This document shows, piece after piece, positions 8,639-17,696 of a stretch of 64,000 nt of DNA (positions are counted from its first letter, which is position 1; every line of letters starts with the position of its first letter). A program made the position numbers and the translations under genes. Origin of the DNA: Lichenicola cladoniae (lineage in GTDB: Bacteria > Pseudomonadota > Alphaproteobacteria > Acetobacterales > Acetobacteraceae); assembly GCF_013201075.1 (NCBI RefSeq), contig NZ_CP053708.1, positions 1,739,501 through 1,803,500 on the forward strand, in the 5' to 3' direction. Under the pieces are notes generated by a model that saw only the letters and a program-made list of their open reading frames with translations, had not been told where the DNA came from and searched no databases.

Positions 8639-9292
8639 ATGCTCACCCATCTGCGTCCCGCGTTTTCACTCGTCGTCCTGTTCACGCTGCTGCTCGGGCT
8701 GGTGTTCCCGCTCGGCTTCGTGGGTGTCGGTGCGGTCGTGTTCCCGTTCCAGGCGAACGGCAGCCTGATCGTGCGTGACGGCAAGCAGGTCGGCTCCGCC
8801 CTGATCGGCGAGAACTTTACCAGCGACCGCTTTTTCCACGGCCGGGAGTCGGCGATTTCCGGCACCGATCCGAAAGATGCATCCAAGACCGTGCCCACCC
8901 CCTACGATGCCAGCACGTCCACAGCGTCCAACCTCGCCCCGACCTCGAAGGCGCTGCATGATCGCGTTGCCGGCGATGTCGCGACGCTGGTGAAACAGGG
9001 CGCAACCGCAGGTACCATTCCCATGGATTCCGTCACCAGTTCCGGTTCGGGCCTCGATCCCGACATCTCGCCGGACTATGCCGCCCTGCAGGCGCCGGTG
9101 GTCGCGGCCGCGCGCCATGTGCCGGTCGAGACGGTGCGCCAGCTGCTCGCAGCCCACACGCAGGGCCGCATGCTCGGCGTGTTCGGCGAGCCGAGGGTCA
9201 ACGTGCTGCGGCTGAACCTGGCACTGGAATCACTGTCGCGCTCAGGCGCTGCGCCGGGCAGTGCCAACAAGGTGCAGACGAGCAGCAACTGA
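8639..9292 (+). CDS. kdpC: KdpC, K+-transporting ATPase subunit C
   Basis: A 217-residue protein with one N-terminal membrane helix (FSLVVLFTLLLGLVFPLGF) and a periplasmic domain. It holds KdpC signatures such as GSALIGENFTSDRFFHGR and GLDPDISPDYA. KdpC assembles with KdpA and KdpB. GAGGAA precedes the ATG, 12 nt after the kdpB stop. Its stop overlaps the kdpD ATG by one base. Residues 65-110 form a Ser/Thr/Ala-rich insert of little conservation. Confidence 0.96.
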   Translation: MLTHLRPAFSLVVLFTLLLGLVFPLGFVGVGAVVFPFQANGSLIVRDGKQVGSALIGENFTSDRFFHGRESAISGTDPKDASKTVPTPYDASTSTASNLAPTSKALHDRVAGDVATLVKQGATAGTIPMDSVTSSGSGLDPDISPDYAALQAPVVAAARHVPVETVRQLLAAHTQGRMLGVFGEPRVNVLRLNLALESLSRSGAAPGSANKVQTSSN

Positions 9293-12033
9293 TGCGAAAC
9301 GAGCCGGATCGTCGGCCTGATCCGGACGCACTTCTGGCGGCGCAGGCGAAGGCATCGCGTGCGCCGCTGAAGATATTCCTCGGCGCGGCGCCGGGTGTCG
9401 GCAAGACGTTCGAGATGCTGGCCCAGGCGCGCCGCCTGCAGGCCGAGGGCAAGACCGGCATCCTGGCCGGGCTGATCGAGACGCACGGGCGGGCCGAGAC
9501 CGAGGCTCAGCTCGGCGACCTGCCGGTGCTGCCGCGCCTGCAGATCCCGTATCGCGGGCAGATGCTGGAGGAGTTCGACCTCGAGGAGGCGCTGGCGCTG
9601 CGCCCGTCGCTGCTGCTGGTGGACGAACTGGCGCACAGCAACGCGCCCGGCAGCCGTCACGCCCGACGCTGGGAGGATGTGGCGGAGCTGCTGGTCGCCG
9701 GCATCCCGGTCTGGACCACGCTCAACGTCCAGCATCTGGAGAGCCTGAACGACACCGTGCTGCGCATCACCGGCATCCGGGTCAGCGAGACGCTGCCGGA
9801 CCATGTGCTGGAGCTGGCCGATGAGATCGAGCTGATCGACCTGTCGCCGAACGACCTGCGCGCCCGCCTGGTGCAGGGGCGGATCTACCGTCCCGACGTG
9901 GCGACCCGGGCGCTGGGCGGGTTCTTCCGCGAAGGCAACCTGCAGGCGTTGCGCGAGATCGCGCTGCGTCGTGCCGCCCAGCACGTCGATGCCGGCCTGC
10001 TCGACTACATGCGGCTGAACGCGATCGACGGACCCTGGCCGGCCGGCGACCGCGTGCTGGCCCTGGTTGGGCCGGAGGCCGGAGAACCGGTGCTCCGCGA
10101 GGCCAAGCGTCTTGCCGACGCGCTGCATGCGCCGTGGCTGGCGCTGCATGTGGAGCCGGCCGGCGAGGTACCGCAATCGACGCAGGCGGTGTCGCGCATC
10201 ATGGCGCTGGCAGCCGAGCTTGGCGCGGAGACCGAAATCCGCGCGGTCCGGAGCGCGCGGGAAGGGATCGTCGGCATCGCCCTGGACGTGGCGCACGACC
10301 GCAACGTGACGCAGATCGTGGTCGGCCGCATGCAGCAGCGCACCCTGCTGCGCCGGATGGTGGCTGGACGCTGCCTGCGTGGAAACCTCGCGGCCACGCT
10401 GCTGTCCCGGGCTCCCGAGCACGCGGTGCATGTGGTGCCGACCGGCGCACCCGCCCTGCGCCGTTTCGGCCTCCGGGCAAGCCTGCCGGACGGATGGCAG
10501 CCATGGGTGGTGTCCTCCCTGCTGGTGGCGTGCACCCTGGTTCTGGCCGAGATGCTGCGTGGCCTGATCGAGCCGGACGCGCTCGGGATGCTTTTCCTGG
10601 CCTCGGTGGTCGGCGCGGCGGCGCTCTATGGGCTGGCGGTGGCGCTCTGCACCGCGCTGGTGTCGTTCCTGGCGTGGAACTTCTTTTTCATCCGGCCCCT
10701 GTACCAGTTCACCATCGACGAGCCGCGCGACCTGATGGCGATCGTCGTGTTCGGTACGGTCGCCGGCGCCACCGGCCTGGTCGCCAGCCGCCTTGGCGCC
10801 TCGGCCCGCGCGGCGCAGGGCCGGATCGAGGGATTGCGGCGGATCGGGGCGTTCTCGCGTGCTCTCGGCGGTCCGGTCACCGAGAACGAGCTGCAGGACG
10901 AGATTGCGCGTCAGGCAGCCTCGATCGCGGCCCGCGCCATGGTCCTGGCCGGACGGGACATCGATGGCGAGCTGGATATCCGGGCCGCGGTACCGCCGGC
11001 GGACACCATGGACGAGGGGTCCTGGGCCGCGGCGCTCTGGGCCTGGCGCCATGGCGAACCGGCCGGCCGCGGCACCGCGACGCTGCCCTCGGCTCCCTGG
11101 CGTTTCCTGCCGATCGGGATCGCCGGTGCCGGCCCTGAAGCGGGCACCAGCGGATTGCGTGGATTGCTGGCGGTGCAGCCGGCCACGGCGCTCGATGCGC
11201 CGGCCCTCCAGGCGCTGCAGGCCCTGGCCGACCAGGCGGCGGTGGCGCTGGAGCGGGTGCGGCTGGTGCGTGGAGCCGCGGACGCGACGGCGCGCAACGA
11301 GACCCAGAAGCTACGGACCGCGCTGCTGAACTCGCTGTCGCACGACCTGCGCACCCCGCTGACCGGCATACGCGGCTCGGCCGAGACACTTCGCACCGCG
11401 TGGAGCCGTCTGACCCCCGACACGCGCGACGACCTGCTGCTGGCAATCGAGGAGGATACGCTGCGGATGACCCGCTTCCTGGCCAATATCACCGACATGA
11501 CCCGGCTCGAAAGCGGGGCCGTGGTGCCGAAGCTGGTTCGCGTGGACCCACAGGGCGTGGTGCAGGATGCGATCGCGCGCTTCGAAGGTCCGGGCCTGGT
11601 TGCGATCAGCAAGCTCGGCATGGTGCCGGCGGTGCTGGCCGATCCGCTGCTGCTGGAACAGGTCGTGTTCAACGTGCTGGACAACGCGCTGAAATATTCC
11701 CCTACGCCGGCGCCGGGGCCCGCACCGGGCACCGCCTCGGTCCAGGTCGTGCTGGCACTGGAGGCGGGCAACGTCGTCATCCGGATCGCCGACGCCGGGT
11801 CGGGTATTCCGGAAGCCGACCTGCCGAATGTATTCGACAGCTTCTACCGGTCCCAGCACGGCGACCGGGTGGTGCCGGGCACCGGGCTCGGGCTTGCGAT
11901 CGCGCGCGGCCTGATCGAGGTGATGGGCGGGAGCATCTCGGCAAGCAGCCCGGTGCCGGCGGGCGTGCCGGGCATCGTGTCCGGCATCGGGCGCGGCACG
12001 CTGGTCTCCATCGTCATGCCGGCGATACGATGA
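9292..12033 (+). CDS. kdpD: KdpD, osmosensitive K+ sensor histidine kinase
   Basis: A 913-residue inner-membrane sensor kinase for low potassium and osmotic or turgor stress. In order: N-terminal KdpD domain with the Walker-type GAAPGVGKT (about 32-40) and LLLVDELAHSN, a universal-stress-protein-like domain (about 255-375), four membrane helices (about 405-500), a GAF-like region, a HisKA domain with the phospho-acceptor His684 in SLSHDLRTPLTG, and an ATPase domain with N, G1 and G2 boxes (NVLDNALKYSP, ADAGSGIPEADL, GTGLGLAIARGL). Its stop overlaps the kdpE ATG as ATGA, so the pair is translationally coupled. Length matches E. coli KdpD (894). Confidence 0.97.
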   Translation: MRNEPDRRPDPDALLAAQAKASRAPLKIFLGAAPGVGKTFEMLAQARRLQAEGKTGILAGLIETHGRAETEAQLGDLPVLPRLQIPYRGQMLEEFDLEEALALRPSLLLVDELAHSNAPGSRHARRWEDVAELLVAGIPVWTTLNVQHLESLNDTVLRITGIRVSETLPDHVLELADEIELIDLSPNDLRARLVQGRIYRPDVATRALGGFFREGNLQALREIALRRAAQHVDAGLLDYMRLNAIDGPWPAGDRVLALVGPEAGEPVLREAKRLADALHAPWLALHVEPAGEVPQSTQAVSRIMALAAELGAETEIRAVRSAREGIVGIALDVAHDRNVTQIVVGRMQQRTLLRRMVAGRCLRGNLAATLLSRAPEHAVHVVPTGAPALRRFGLRASLPDGWQPWVVSSLLVACTLVLAEMLRGLIEPDALGMLFLASVVGAAALYGLAVALCTALVSFLAWNFFFIRPLYQFTIDEPRDLMAIVVFGTVAGATGLVASRLGASARAAQGRIEGLRRIGAFSRALGGPVTENELQDEIARQAASIAARAMVLAGRDIDGELDIRAAVPPADTMDEGSWAAALWAWRHGEPAGRGTATLPSAPWRFLPIGIAGAGPEAGTSGLRGLLAVQPATALDAPALQALQALADQAAVALERVRLVRGAADATARNETQKLRTALLNSLSHDLRTPLTGIRGSAETLRTAWSRLTPDTRDDLLLAIEEDTLRMTRFLANITDMTRLESGAVVPKLVRVDPQGVVQDAIARFEGPGLVAISKLGMVPAVLADPLLLEQVVFNVLDNALKYSPTPAPGPAPGTASVQVVLALEAGNVVIRIADAGSGIPEADLPNVFDSFYRSQHGDRVVPGTGLGLAIARGLIEVMGGSISASSPVPAGVPGIVSGIGRGTLVSIVMPAIR

Positions 12034-12731
12034 ACGCCAACGATACCGCGCTGGTGCTGATCGTCGATGACGAGAAGCAGATCCACCGCTTCCTGCGGCC
12101 TGCCCTCGAGGCGGTCGGCTATCGCACCCTGTCGGCATTCGACGGAGCGGAAGGGCTGCGTCTCGCAGCTTCGCAGACACCCGATATCGTCCTGCTCGAT
12201 CTCGGGCTGCCGGACATGGACGGCAGGATCTTGCTCGTCCGGCTACGCGCCTTCTCGCAGGTGCCGATCATCGTCCTGTCGGCGCGCGATCGCGAGGCGG
12301 AGAAGGTGGCATCGCTGGATGCGGGTGCCGACGACTATGTCGAAAAGCCGTTCGGCCTCGGAGAGCTGCTGGCGCGGCTGCGGGTGGTGCTGCGGCGGCA
12401 TGAACAGCCGCCGGATACCAGGCAGGACGAAACGCTCGCCTGCGGGCCCATCACGCTCGACCCGGGCCGTCACGAAGTGCGGGTGGATGGCGAGAAGGTC
12501 ACGCTCAGTCCGCGCGAATACCAATTGCTGGCGATGATGATGCGCCATGCCGACAAGGTGCTGACCCACCGGCAATTGCTGACCGCGTTATGGGGACCGG
12601 CGCACGGCGCCAACGTGCAGTATCTTCGCGTCTATATCGGCCAGCTCAGGCACAAGCTCGGATCGGCGGTCGCCAAGATGATCGCGACGGAACCCAATGT
12701 CGGCTACCGGCTGATCTGCGTGCCGGCCTGA
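12030..12731 (+). CDS. kdpE: KdpE, response regulator of the kdp operon
   Basis: A 233-residue OmpR/PhoB-class regulator. The receiver domain has acidic residues Asp13/Asp14, the phospho-acceptor Asp57 in VLLDLGLPDMDG and Lys106 in DYVEKPFG. A winged-helix domain follows (GEKVTLSPREYQLLAMM, HRQLLTALWG, YLRVYIGQLRHKL). Phosphorylated by KdpD, it should activate kdpFABC; the paired TTTATGC sites before kdp and the porin are its likely targets. The frame is open far upstream, but the ATG overlapping the kdpD stop is the natural start. Confidence 0.97.
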   Translation: MNANDTALVLIVDDEKQIHRFLRPALEAVGYRTLSAFDGAEGLRLAASQTPDIVLLDLGLPDMDGRILLVRLRAFSQVPIIVLSARDREAEKVASLDAGADDYVEKPFGLGELLARLRVVLRRHEQPPDTRQDETLACGPITLDPGRHEVRVDGEKVTLSPREYQLLAMMMRHADKVLTHRQLLTALWGPAHGANVQYLRVYIGQLRHKLGSAVAKMIATEPNVGYRLICVPA

Positions 12732-12766
12732 ACCAGGCGACGGGCACGACGGAGACTGTGCAGAGC

Positions 12767-14083
12767 CTATCGAGCGGTCTGTCCTCCGGCGCCGTCGATG
12801 CTGAACCGCGGGCGTCCCTTGTCGATCGACAGGCCCAGCCCGCGGTATCTGACCAGGTAGCGGATGCAGACCATCGCGGCGCCCAGCCCGGACGCGGCAC
12901 CGATTGCCAAAGCCCAGCGCGGACCGAAGCGGTCGGCCACCCAGCCGACGATCGGCGCCCCGATCGGTGTGCCGCCGAGTGCCACCGCAAGCAGGATCGC
13001 CATCACCCGGCCGCGCATGGCGGGTTCGGTCGCGAGCTGGACGGTGCTGCTCGCGGTGGTGGTGAGAGTTTGTGCGGATATCCCGATGATCAGCAAAGCG
13101 AGGCCGAACAGCCAGTAGCTCGGCATGCACGCGGCCAATACGAAACCGAGGCCGAACACCGCAGCGCCGACGAACAGGAACGCCACATGCGGTTGCGCGC
13201 GTTTCGCGGCGAGCAATGCGCCGATCACCGATCCGACCGCCATCATCGAGGTGAGCAGGCCGTAACGGCCGGCGCCGACATGAAACACCGTGACCGACAT
13301 CGTTGAAATGAAGATCGGAAAATTCAGCCCGAACGTTCCGATCAGGAACAGCATCAGCAGGATCGCGCGCAGATCGTGCCGTTTCCAGACGTAGCGGAAC
13401 CCCTCGGTGAAGCTCCCGGGCGTACGGGCCGCTCTGATGTTGGCGTGCAGGCCAGCGGTCCGGATGATGCCGAGCGACGCCAGCACGGCGATGTACGTGG
13501 CTGCGTTGATCACGAAGATCCAGCCGGAGCCGACGACCGCGATCAGCAGGCCGGCGATGGCCGGGCCGATCATTCGCGCCGCGTTGAACGACGTCGAGTT
13601 CAGCGCCACCGCGTTCGGCAGGTCGGTGTCGCCGACGAGCTCGGATACGAACGTCTGGCGCGCCGGCAGGTCGATCGCCGTCACGCAGCCGAGCAGGAAC
13701 GCGAAGACATACACGTGCCACAGCCGGACCAGCCCGGTCACGGTGAGGATGCCGAGCCCGAGTGCCAGCAGTCCCAGGGTCGCCTGGGTCACCATCAGCA
13801 GCCGTCGACGATCGAAATGATCGGCGGCGAACCCGGACAGCGGCAGCAGGAGCAGTTGCGGCCCGAACTGCAGCGCCATGACGATGCCGACCGCGGTCGC
13901 GTTCCTGTGCGTCAGCTGGGTGAGCACCAGCCAGTCCTGTGCGGTGCGCTGCATCCACGTCCCGATGTTGGACACCAGTGCGCCACCGGCCCAGACCCGG
14001 TAGTTGAAGCCCGCCAGCGAGCGGAACATGCCTGTCGGCGTCGTCTCCGGCGGGCCCTTCGCCTTTGCAGCCGGCGTGGTCAC
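12767..14083 (-). CDS. MFS efflux transporter (EntS-like MFS_3)
   Basis: A 438-residue major-facilitator protein with about twelve hydrophobic segments. The N-terminal FRSLAGFNYRVWAGGALVSNIGTWMQ and the ADHFDRRRLLM loop are typical of the EntS-like drug or siderophore exporter group. The GTG start overlaps the stop of the preceding isochorismatase-like gene (GTGA), so they are co-translated in a marR-hydrolase-MFS operon on the minus strand. It probably exports a toxic small molecule, or a product related to the hydrolase, under MarR control. Substrate unknown. Confidence 0.88.
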   Translation of the reverse strand: MTTPAAKAKGPPETTPTGMFRSLAGFNYRVWAGGALVSNIGTWMQRTAQDWLVLTQLTHRNATAVGIVMALQFGPQLLLLPLSGFAADHFDRRRLLMVTQATLGLLALGLGILTVTGLVRLWHVYVFAFLLGCVTAIDLPARQTFVSELVGDTDLPNAVALNSTSFNAARMIGPAIAGLLIAVVGSGWIFVINAATYIAVLASLGIIRTAGLHANIRAARTPGSFTEGFRYVWKRHDLRAILLMLFLIGTFGLNFPIFISTMSVTVFHVGAGRYGLLTSMMAVGSVIGALLAAKRAQPHVAFLFVGAAVFGLGFVLAACMPSYWLFGLALLIIGISAQTLTTTASSTVQLATEPAMRGRVMAILLAVALGGTPIGAPIVGWVADRFGPRWALAIGAASGLGAAMVCIRYLVRYRGLGLSIDKGRPRFSIDGAGGQTAR

Positions 14084-14661
14084 ACGGCAACCTTGTCGAG
14101 CAGGGCGATGATCTCGGCGGCGGTGCCGGTCTCGCCGAGCCGCGGGAAGATCCGGGTGACGCTGTTATCGTGCGCGTCGATGTTCCGGTCGGTCATCGCG
14201 TCGACCGCGAGCGTGACGTTGAAGCCGTTCTCGCTGGCATGACGTGCGGTCGATTCCACTCCGATGCTGGTGGCAACGCCGGCGATCACCAGTTGGGTGA
14301 CGCCGAGGCCGTTCAGGTAGTCGGCAAGTCCCGTGCCGGTAAAGGCACCCCAGGTCCGCTTGGTCACCAGGTGATCGCCCGGTTGCCGGTTCAGTTCCGG
14401 AACAAGCTCGGTCCACCCGGCCGGAAGCTGTCCGATCCGCGGCGGCTGTTCGGTGCGGCCCGGTGCCCCTCCGGCGACATTCACCAGTACGACCGGCCGG
14501 CCGTGACGGCGGAAAGCGGCAGCCAATGCGGCGGCCCGCTCGATGACCGGGCCGACCGGATGGGCCGCGGGAAGGCTGACGATGCCTGTCTGGAGGTCGA
14601 TGACGATCAGTGCGCAAGCGAGGTCGAGTGTCGTTACGGGCATCGGATGCTTGGCCTCCAT
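14080..14661 (-). CDS. Isochorismatase-fold hydrolase lacking the usual Cys
   Basis: A 193-residue isochorismatase-superfamily protein. The Asp of VIDLQTG and the Lys of TKRTWGAF match two members of the usual Asp-Lys-Cys triad. At the third position, where cysteine hydrolases read TDxCV, this protein has GVATSIGVESTAR, so Gly replaces the nucleophilic Cys. True isochorismatases such as EntB also lack that Cys, so chemistry by acid/base rather than thioester is possible. It lies between marR (15-nt gap) and the MFS gene (overlap). An alternative start is the ATG 18 nt downstream. Substrate unknown. Confidence 0.85.
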   Translation of the reverse strand: MEAKHPMPVTTLDLACALIVIDLQTGIVSLPAAHPVGPVIERAAALAAAFRRHGRPVVLVNVAGGAPGRTEQPPRIGQLPAGWTELVPELNRQPGDHLVTKRTWGAFTGTGLADYLNGLGVTQLVIAGVATSIGVESTARHASENGFNVTLAVDAMTDRNIDAHDNSVTRIFPRLGETGTAAEIIALLDKVAV

Positions 14662-14676
14662 TGGAACAACGGTCGA

Positions 14677-15129
14677 TCAGGAATCGACGATCCTGTTGAG
14701 CAGCACGACGACCTTTGCGAGGTCCTGCTGTTCGTGCGCGGTGAGGGTGTTCCGGATGGCGCCGGCGAGCCAGTCCTGCCGCGCCGCCCGGTCCGCCTCG
14801 ATCCACTCGATGCAGGCGGGCGTGGCGGACAGGATCGTCTGCCGGCGGTCATTCGGGTCCGGCGTTCCGCTGATCAGCCCCGCCACCTCCAGGACCGAGA
14901 TGTTGGCGCCCATCGATTGGGGCCGCATGCCCTCGGCTCGGGCGAGGGTGGTTACCGTTGCCGGGCCGTCACGTTCCAGTCGGCTGAGCACCAGCGCCTG
15001 CGAGACAGTCAGGTCGCCGAAATGCGTCTGCCCCCGCAGGCGCCGCTTCATCCGGCCGACCAGCACACGAAGCTCGGTCGCCAGCCTGCCGGCGCTCTGG
15101 ATGTCCGGATCGCCCGGCTGCTCGTTCAT
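14677..15129 (-). CDS. MarR-family transcriptional regulator
   Basis: A 150-residue winged-helix regulator. Seen: LTVSQALVLSRLERDGPATVTTLARAEG, the recognition helix MRPQSMGANISVLEVAGLI, and the wing GTPDPNDRRQTILS, the MarR signature. It is first in the minus-strand operon with the isochorismatase-like hydrolase and the MFS exporter. Regulators so placed usually repress their own operon and release it when a phenolic or other toxic ligand binds. I found no unambiguous operator in the 103 bp upstream. Confidence 0.92.
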   Translation of the reverse strand: MNEQPGDPDIQSAGRLATELRVLVGRMKRRLRGQTHFGDLTVSQALVLSRLERDGPATVTTLARAEGMRPQSMGANISVLEVAGLISGTPDPNDRRQTILSATPACIEWIEADRAARQDWLAGAIRNTLTAHEQQDLAKVVVLLNRIVDS

Positions 15130-15232
15130 GCACGCAGCCTAGCAGATCTGAAGGTGAACTACCAAGTCTTTCTTCGTATCTGGACGCGGGACTGTGCCGG
15201 TCGCGCCCTTGTTGCGGGGCCAGAGGCGCCGA

Positions 15233-16291
15233 TCAGGGAGCCGCTTCCCGCGTGATGAGGGCGCGCTTGCGCTCGATGCCCCACGCATAACCTGACAGGG
15301 CCCCATCGCTGCGCACCACCCGGTGGCAGGGAATGGCGACCGCGATGGCGTTTGCGGCACATGCGCCCGCCACTGCGCGGACGGACCCGGGCGATCCGAT
15401 CTTCGCAGCAAGTTCGGTGTAGGAGATCGTGCATCCCGCCGGGATCCCGCGCAGCGCCTGCCAGACACGCTGCTGAAAGGCGGTTCCTCGCACATCGAGC
15501 GGAAGACCGAGACCCAGGCTGGGCATTTCCACAAAGCCCACCACCTGCGCCACGAGCTGCTCGTAATCCCGGTCATCACCGATAAGGCGCGCATTGGGAA
15601 AGCGATCCTGCAGATTCTCGGCCAGCGCATCGGGTTCGTCCCCGAGCAGGATCGAGACGACGCCCTGTTTGCTGGACGCCACCAGGACGGCGCCGAGCGA
15701 GGACTGACCGATCGCGAAACAAATGTCCTCGTGCTGTCCTCCCGCTTTATAACGCGCCGGCGTCATGCCGATCATGCTCGTCGACTGCGCGTAGAACCGC
15801 CCGCTCGAGTTGAAGCCGGAACCATGGATCGCCTCGGTGATGCTGCGATCGCCGTGCAGCCCTTCGCGAACCCGGCTGGCCCGGTGGCCGACAGCATAGG
15901 CCTTGGGGGTCAGGCCGGTGAGCGTCTTGAAGAGCCGATGGAAATAGCCGGCGCTGAGGCCGACCGCGCCGGCCAGTTCTGTGAGCGAGGGAAGCTCGTC
16001 GCTCTGCTCGATCAGACGGCAGGCCTTGGCGACGATCGCCGCATTCCCCGCCTCGGCCGACGGGCCGTCGGGATTGCAGCGCCTGCAGGCACGACACCCG
16101 GTCGCGCGTGCGGCGTCGAGTGTGTCGTGCAAACCGACATTCTCGGGCTTGGCCGCACGCGACGGGCAGGACGGGCGGCAGTAGATGCCGGTGGTGGCCA
16201 CCGAATACCAGAACTCGCCATCGGCGGTCCTGTCGCGCGCCAGCACGCGTCGCCAGCGCGGGTCGGTCGTCGTTTCCACGGTCATGTCCAT
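15233..16291 (-). CDS. ada: Ada: methyl-DNA sensor/regulator and O6-methylguanine methyltransferase
   Basis: A 352-residue Ada, close to E. coli Ada (354). The N-terminal zinc domain has Cys38, Cys42, Cys66 and Cys69 (GIYCRPSC, GCRACRRC); Cys38 would take methyl groups from phosphotriesters and turn the protein into an activator. Two AraC-type helix-turn-helix segments follow (LTELAGAVGLSAGYFHRLF, ITEAIHGSGFNSSGRFYAQ). The C-terminal methyltransferase has AIPCHRVV with the acceptor at Cys322. The frame is open further upstream, but the ATG at 16291 has a GAGGGA site at the right distance and gives family length. A 17-bp palindrome lies 42 bp upstream. Confidence 0.95.
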   Translation of the reverse strand: MDMTVETTTDPRWRRVLARDRTADGEFWYSVATTGIYCRPSCPSRAAKPENVGLHDTLDAARATGCRACRRCNPDGPSAEAGNAAIVAKACRLIEQSDELPSLTELAGAVGLSAGYFHRLFKTLTGLTPKAYAVGHRASRVREGLHGDRSITEAIHGSGFNSSGRFYAQSTSMIGMTPARYKAGGQHEDICFAIGQSSLGAVLVASSKQGVVSILLGDEPDALAENLQDRFPNARLIGDDRDYEQLVAQVVGFVEMPSLGLGLPLDVRGTAFQQRVWQALRGIPAGCTISYTELAAKIGSPGSVRAVAGACAANAIAVAIPCHRVVRSDGALSGYAWGIERKRALITREAAP

Positions 16292-16333
16292 GATCGGTCC
16301 CTCATCGGCCAGCATGTCACGACCCTGGCCGAC

Positions 16334-16350
16334 ATGTCCTGACAGGACAT
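16334..16350. promoter_or_regulatory. 17-bp palindrome upstream of ada
   Basis: ATGTCCTG-A-CAGGACAT is a perfect inverted repeat with 8-bp arms and a one-base centre, beginning 42 bp before the ada start. It could be an operator for ada. It does not resemble the asymmetric E. coli Ada box (AAT...GCAA), so another dimeric regulator is more likely. Confidence 0.45.
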
Positions 16351-16712
16351 CCCGGTTCCTGCTTTCAAATCCAATTACCCCGGCGTGGAGACGATGGTGA
16401 ACGGACCGGCGGATAATCCGGTCGTCTATTTTGCAGAACATCGGCCGGCACACTGGATGATCGGATTGCCGACGGGGGATGGCGATTACGACGTCGATAC
16501 CTGAACATGACCATCATCCGGATCGATCCCGGCGGCGCTCCCAAAGCTGCTTTCGGCATCTTCCTGCCGGCAAAGCCGTTCCTGGCTCTGCGGGCCTTGA
16601 TGCGATCCTTACGTGAAGGTCCCCTGATCCATATCGAAGTTTTACGTGGCACGCGCGACGTTCGGCTGTGCGGCGTCCAGTCCGGACTCCGCACAGGCTA
16701 TCGAGGGTGCTC
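16351..16712. other. Mostly non-coding gap between ada and the methyltransferase gene
   Basis: No gene of recognisable family. A 36-codon ORF on the plus strand (16394-16504, MVNGPADNPVVYFAEHRP...) has a GGAG close to its start and ends 3 nt before another ATG, but nothing else supports it, so I do not call it. Divergent promoters for ada and the methyltransferase should lie here. Confidence 0.4.
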
Positions 16713-17696
16713 ATGCTCATTCAAGGCAAGTTTCGTCCGCCGGTCCCGCGTCCGGCCGTGTCTCCGGATGAAGCGGCCCACGCGTATGACGTGGCAGGGC
16801 GGAGCTACCGCGACTACGCCGACGGCGATACCGACGGACTCTTCGACTTCTCCAGCCGCTACAGCTTCGCCGACCGGCAGATCTGGCATCGTCTCGACGC
16901 CGTGCTGGTGGGCATGGCGGCCGAGGGGCGTCGGAGCGTCAGTATTCTGGATGTCGGCTGCGGGCCGGGAACCTGGCTGCAGCGGATCATCATCCGGGCC
17001 GGCAATCTCGGGTTTACGCGGATCACCGCCCGGGGCTTCGACATATCGCCGGCGATGATCGAACTGGCGCTCTCCGGGACTAGGGCCGCCGCATCGACCC
17101 TGGCACCGGGCCAGGTGCGCCTGTCGATCCAGCTCGGTGACGCGTGCCGGGAGCTGCAGGAGCCGGACCGTTCCGCCGATCTCTGCCTGTGCCTGTATGG
17201 CGTTCTCAATCACCTCCCGCGCGAGGCGCTGCCCGAGCTTGCATCCGAACTGGTCCGGGTCACGGCGCGCGAACTCTTCGTGACGGTGCGTGCAGCGGGC
17301 AGCCTGCCGACGATCTACGTCGACAGTCTCGATCGGGCCCGCGACTTCCGGCAGGACAACGACGCCGACCGCATGGAAATCGACCTGCTCGACGGGCGGC
17401 ATCTGAGTTTCCGCTCGCACCTGTTCCGGGCCGCCGACCTGCGGGCGCTGTTCGCACCGCATGTTCCGGCCCCGTGCCTGACCGGCCTGGACCTGTTCCA
17501 CAGCCGGTTTGCAACCGATCCGAGATGGAACCCCGACGCGCTGGCGACCGAGCCGGTGTTCGCGGAGCGACTCGCGCGGCTGGAGCAGTTCTGTTCGTCG
17601 GATCCGGGTTTCATCGACCGCGCCGCCCACATCATGCTGCAGGCGAGCATCGGGGCGGTTCAGCCCAGCAGCCGGCCGATGACGCGGGCGGTATAA
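16713..17696 (+). CDS. SAM-dependent class I methyltransferase
   Basis: A 327-residue protein. Motif I SILDVGCGPGTWLQR (about 75-90), the acidic loop GFDISPAMIELA and motif LCLCLYGVLNHL are those of class I SAM methyltransferases. It has no signal peptide or membrane helix. Substrate not predictable. The ATG has GAGGG 5 nt upstream; the frame continues 5' but without a better site. Its last 37 bp overlap the 3' end of hrcA on the other strand, so no terminator fits between them. Confidence 0.85.
   Translation: MLIQGKFRPPVPRPAVSPDEAAHAYDVAGRSYRDYADGDTDGLFDFSSRYSFADRQIWHRLDAVLVGMAAEGRRSVSILDVGCGPGTWLQRIIIRAGNLGFTRITARGFDISPAMIELALSGTRAAASTLAPGQVRLSIQLGDACRELQEPDRSADLCLCLYGVLNHLPREALPELASELVRVTARELFVTVRAAGSLPTIYVDSLDRARDFRQDNDADRMEIDLLDGRHLSFRSHLFRAADLRALFAPHVPAPCLTGLDLFHSRFATDPRWNPDALATEPVFAERLARLEQFCSSDPGFIDRAAHIMLQASIGAVQPSSRPMTRAV

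Noticed and set aside
9076-11052. 658-codon open frame antisense to kdpC and kdpD
   Set aside because: Overlaps two confidently identified genes and shows no domain.
16394-16504. 36-codon ORF between ada and the methyltransferase
   Set aside because: Plausible ribosome-binding site but no other support; mentioned only as a possibility in the gap entry.
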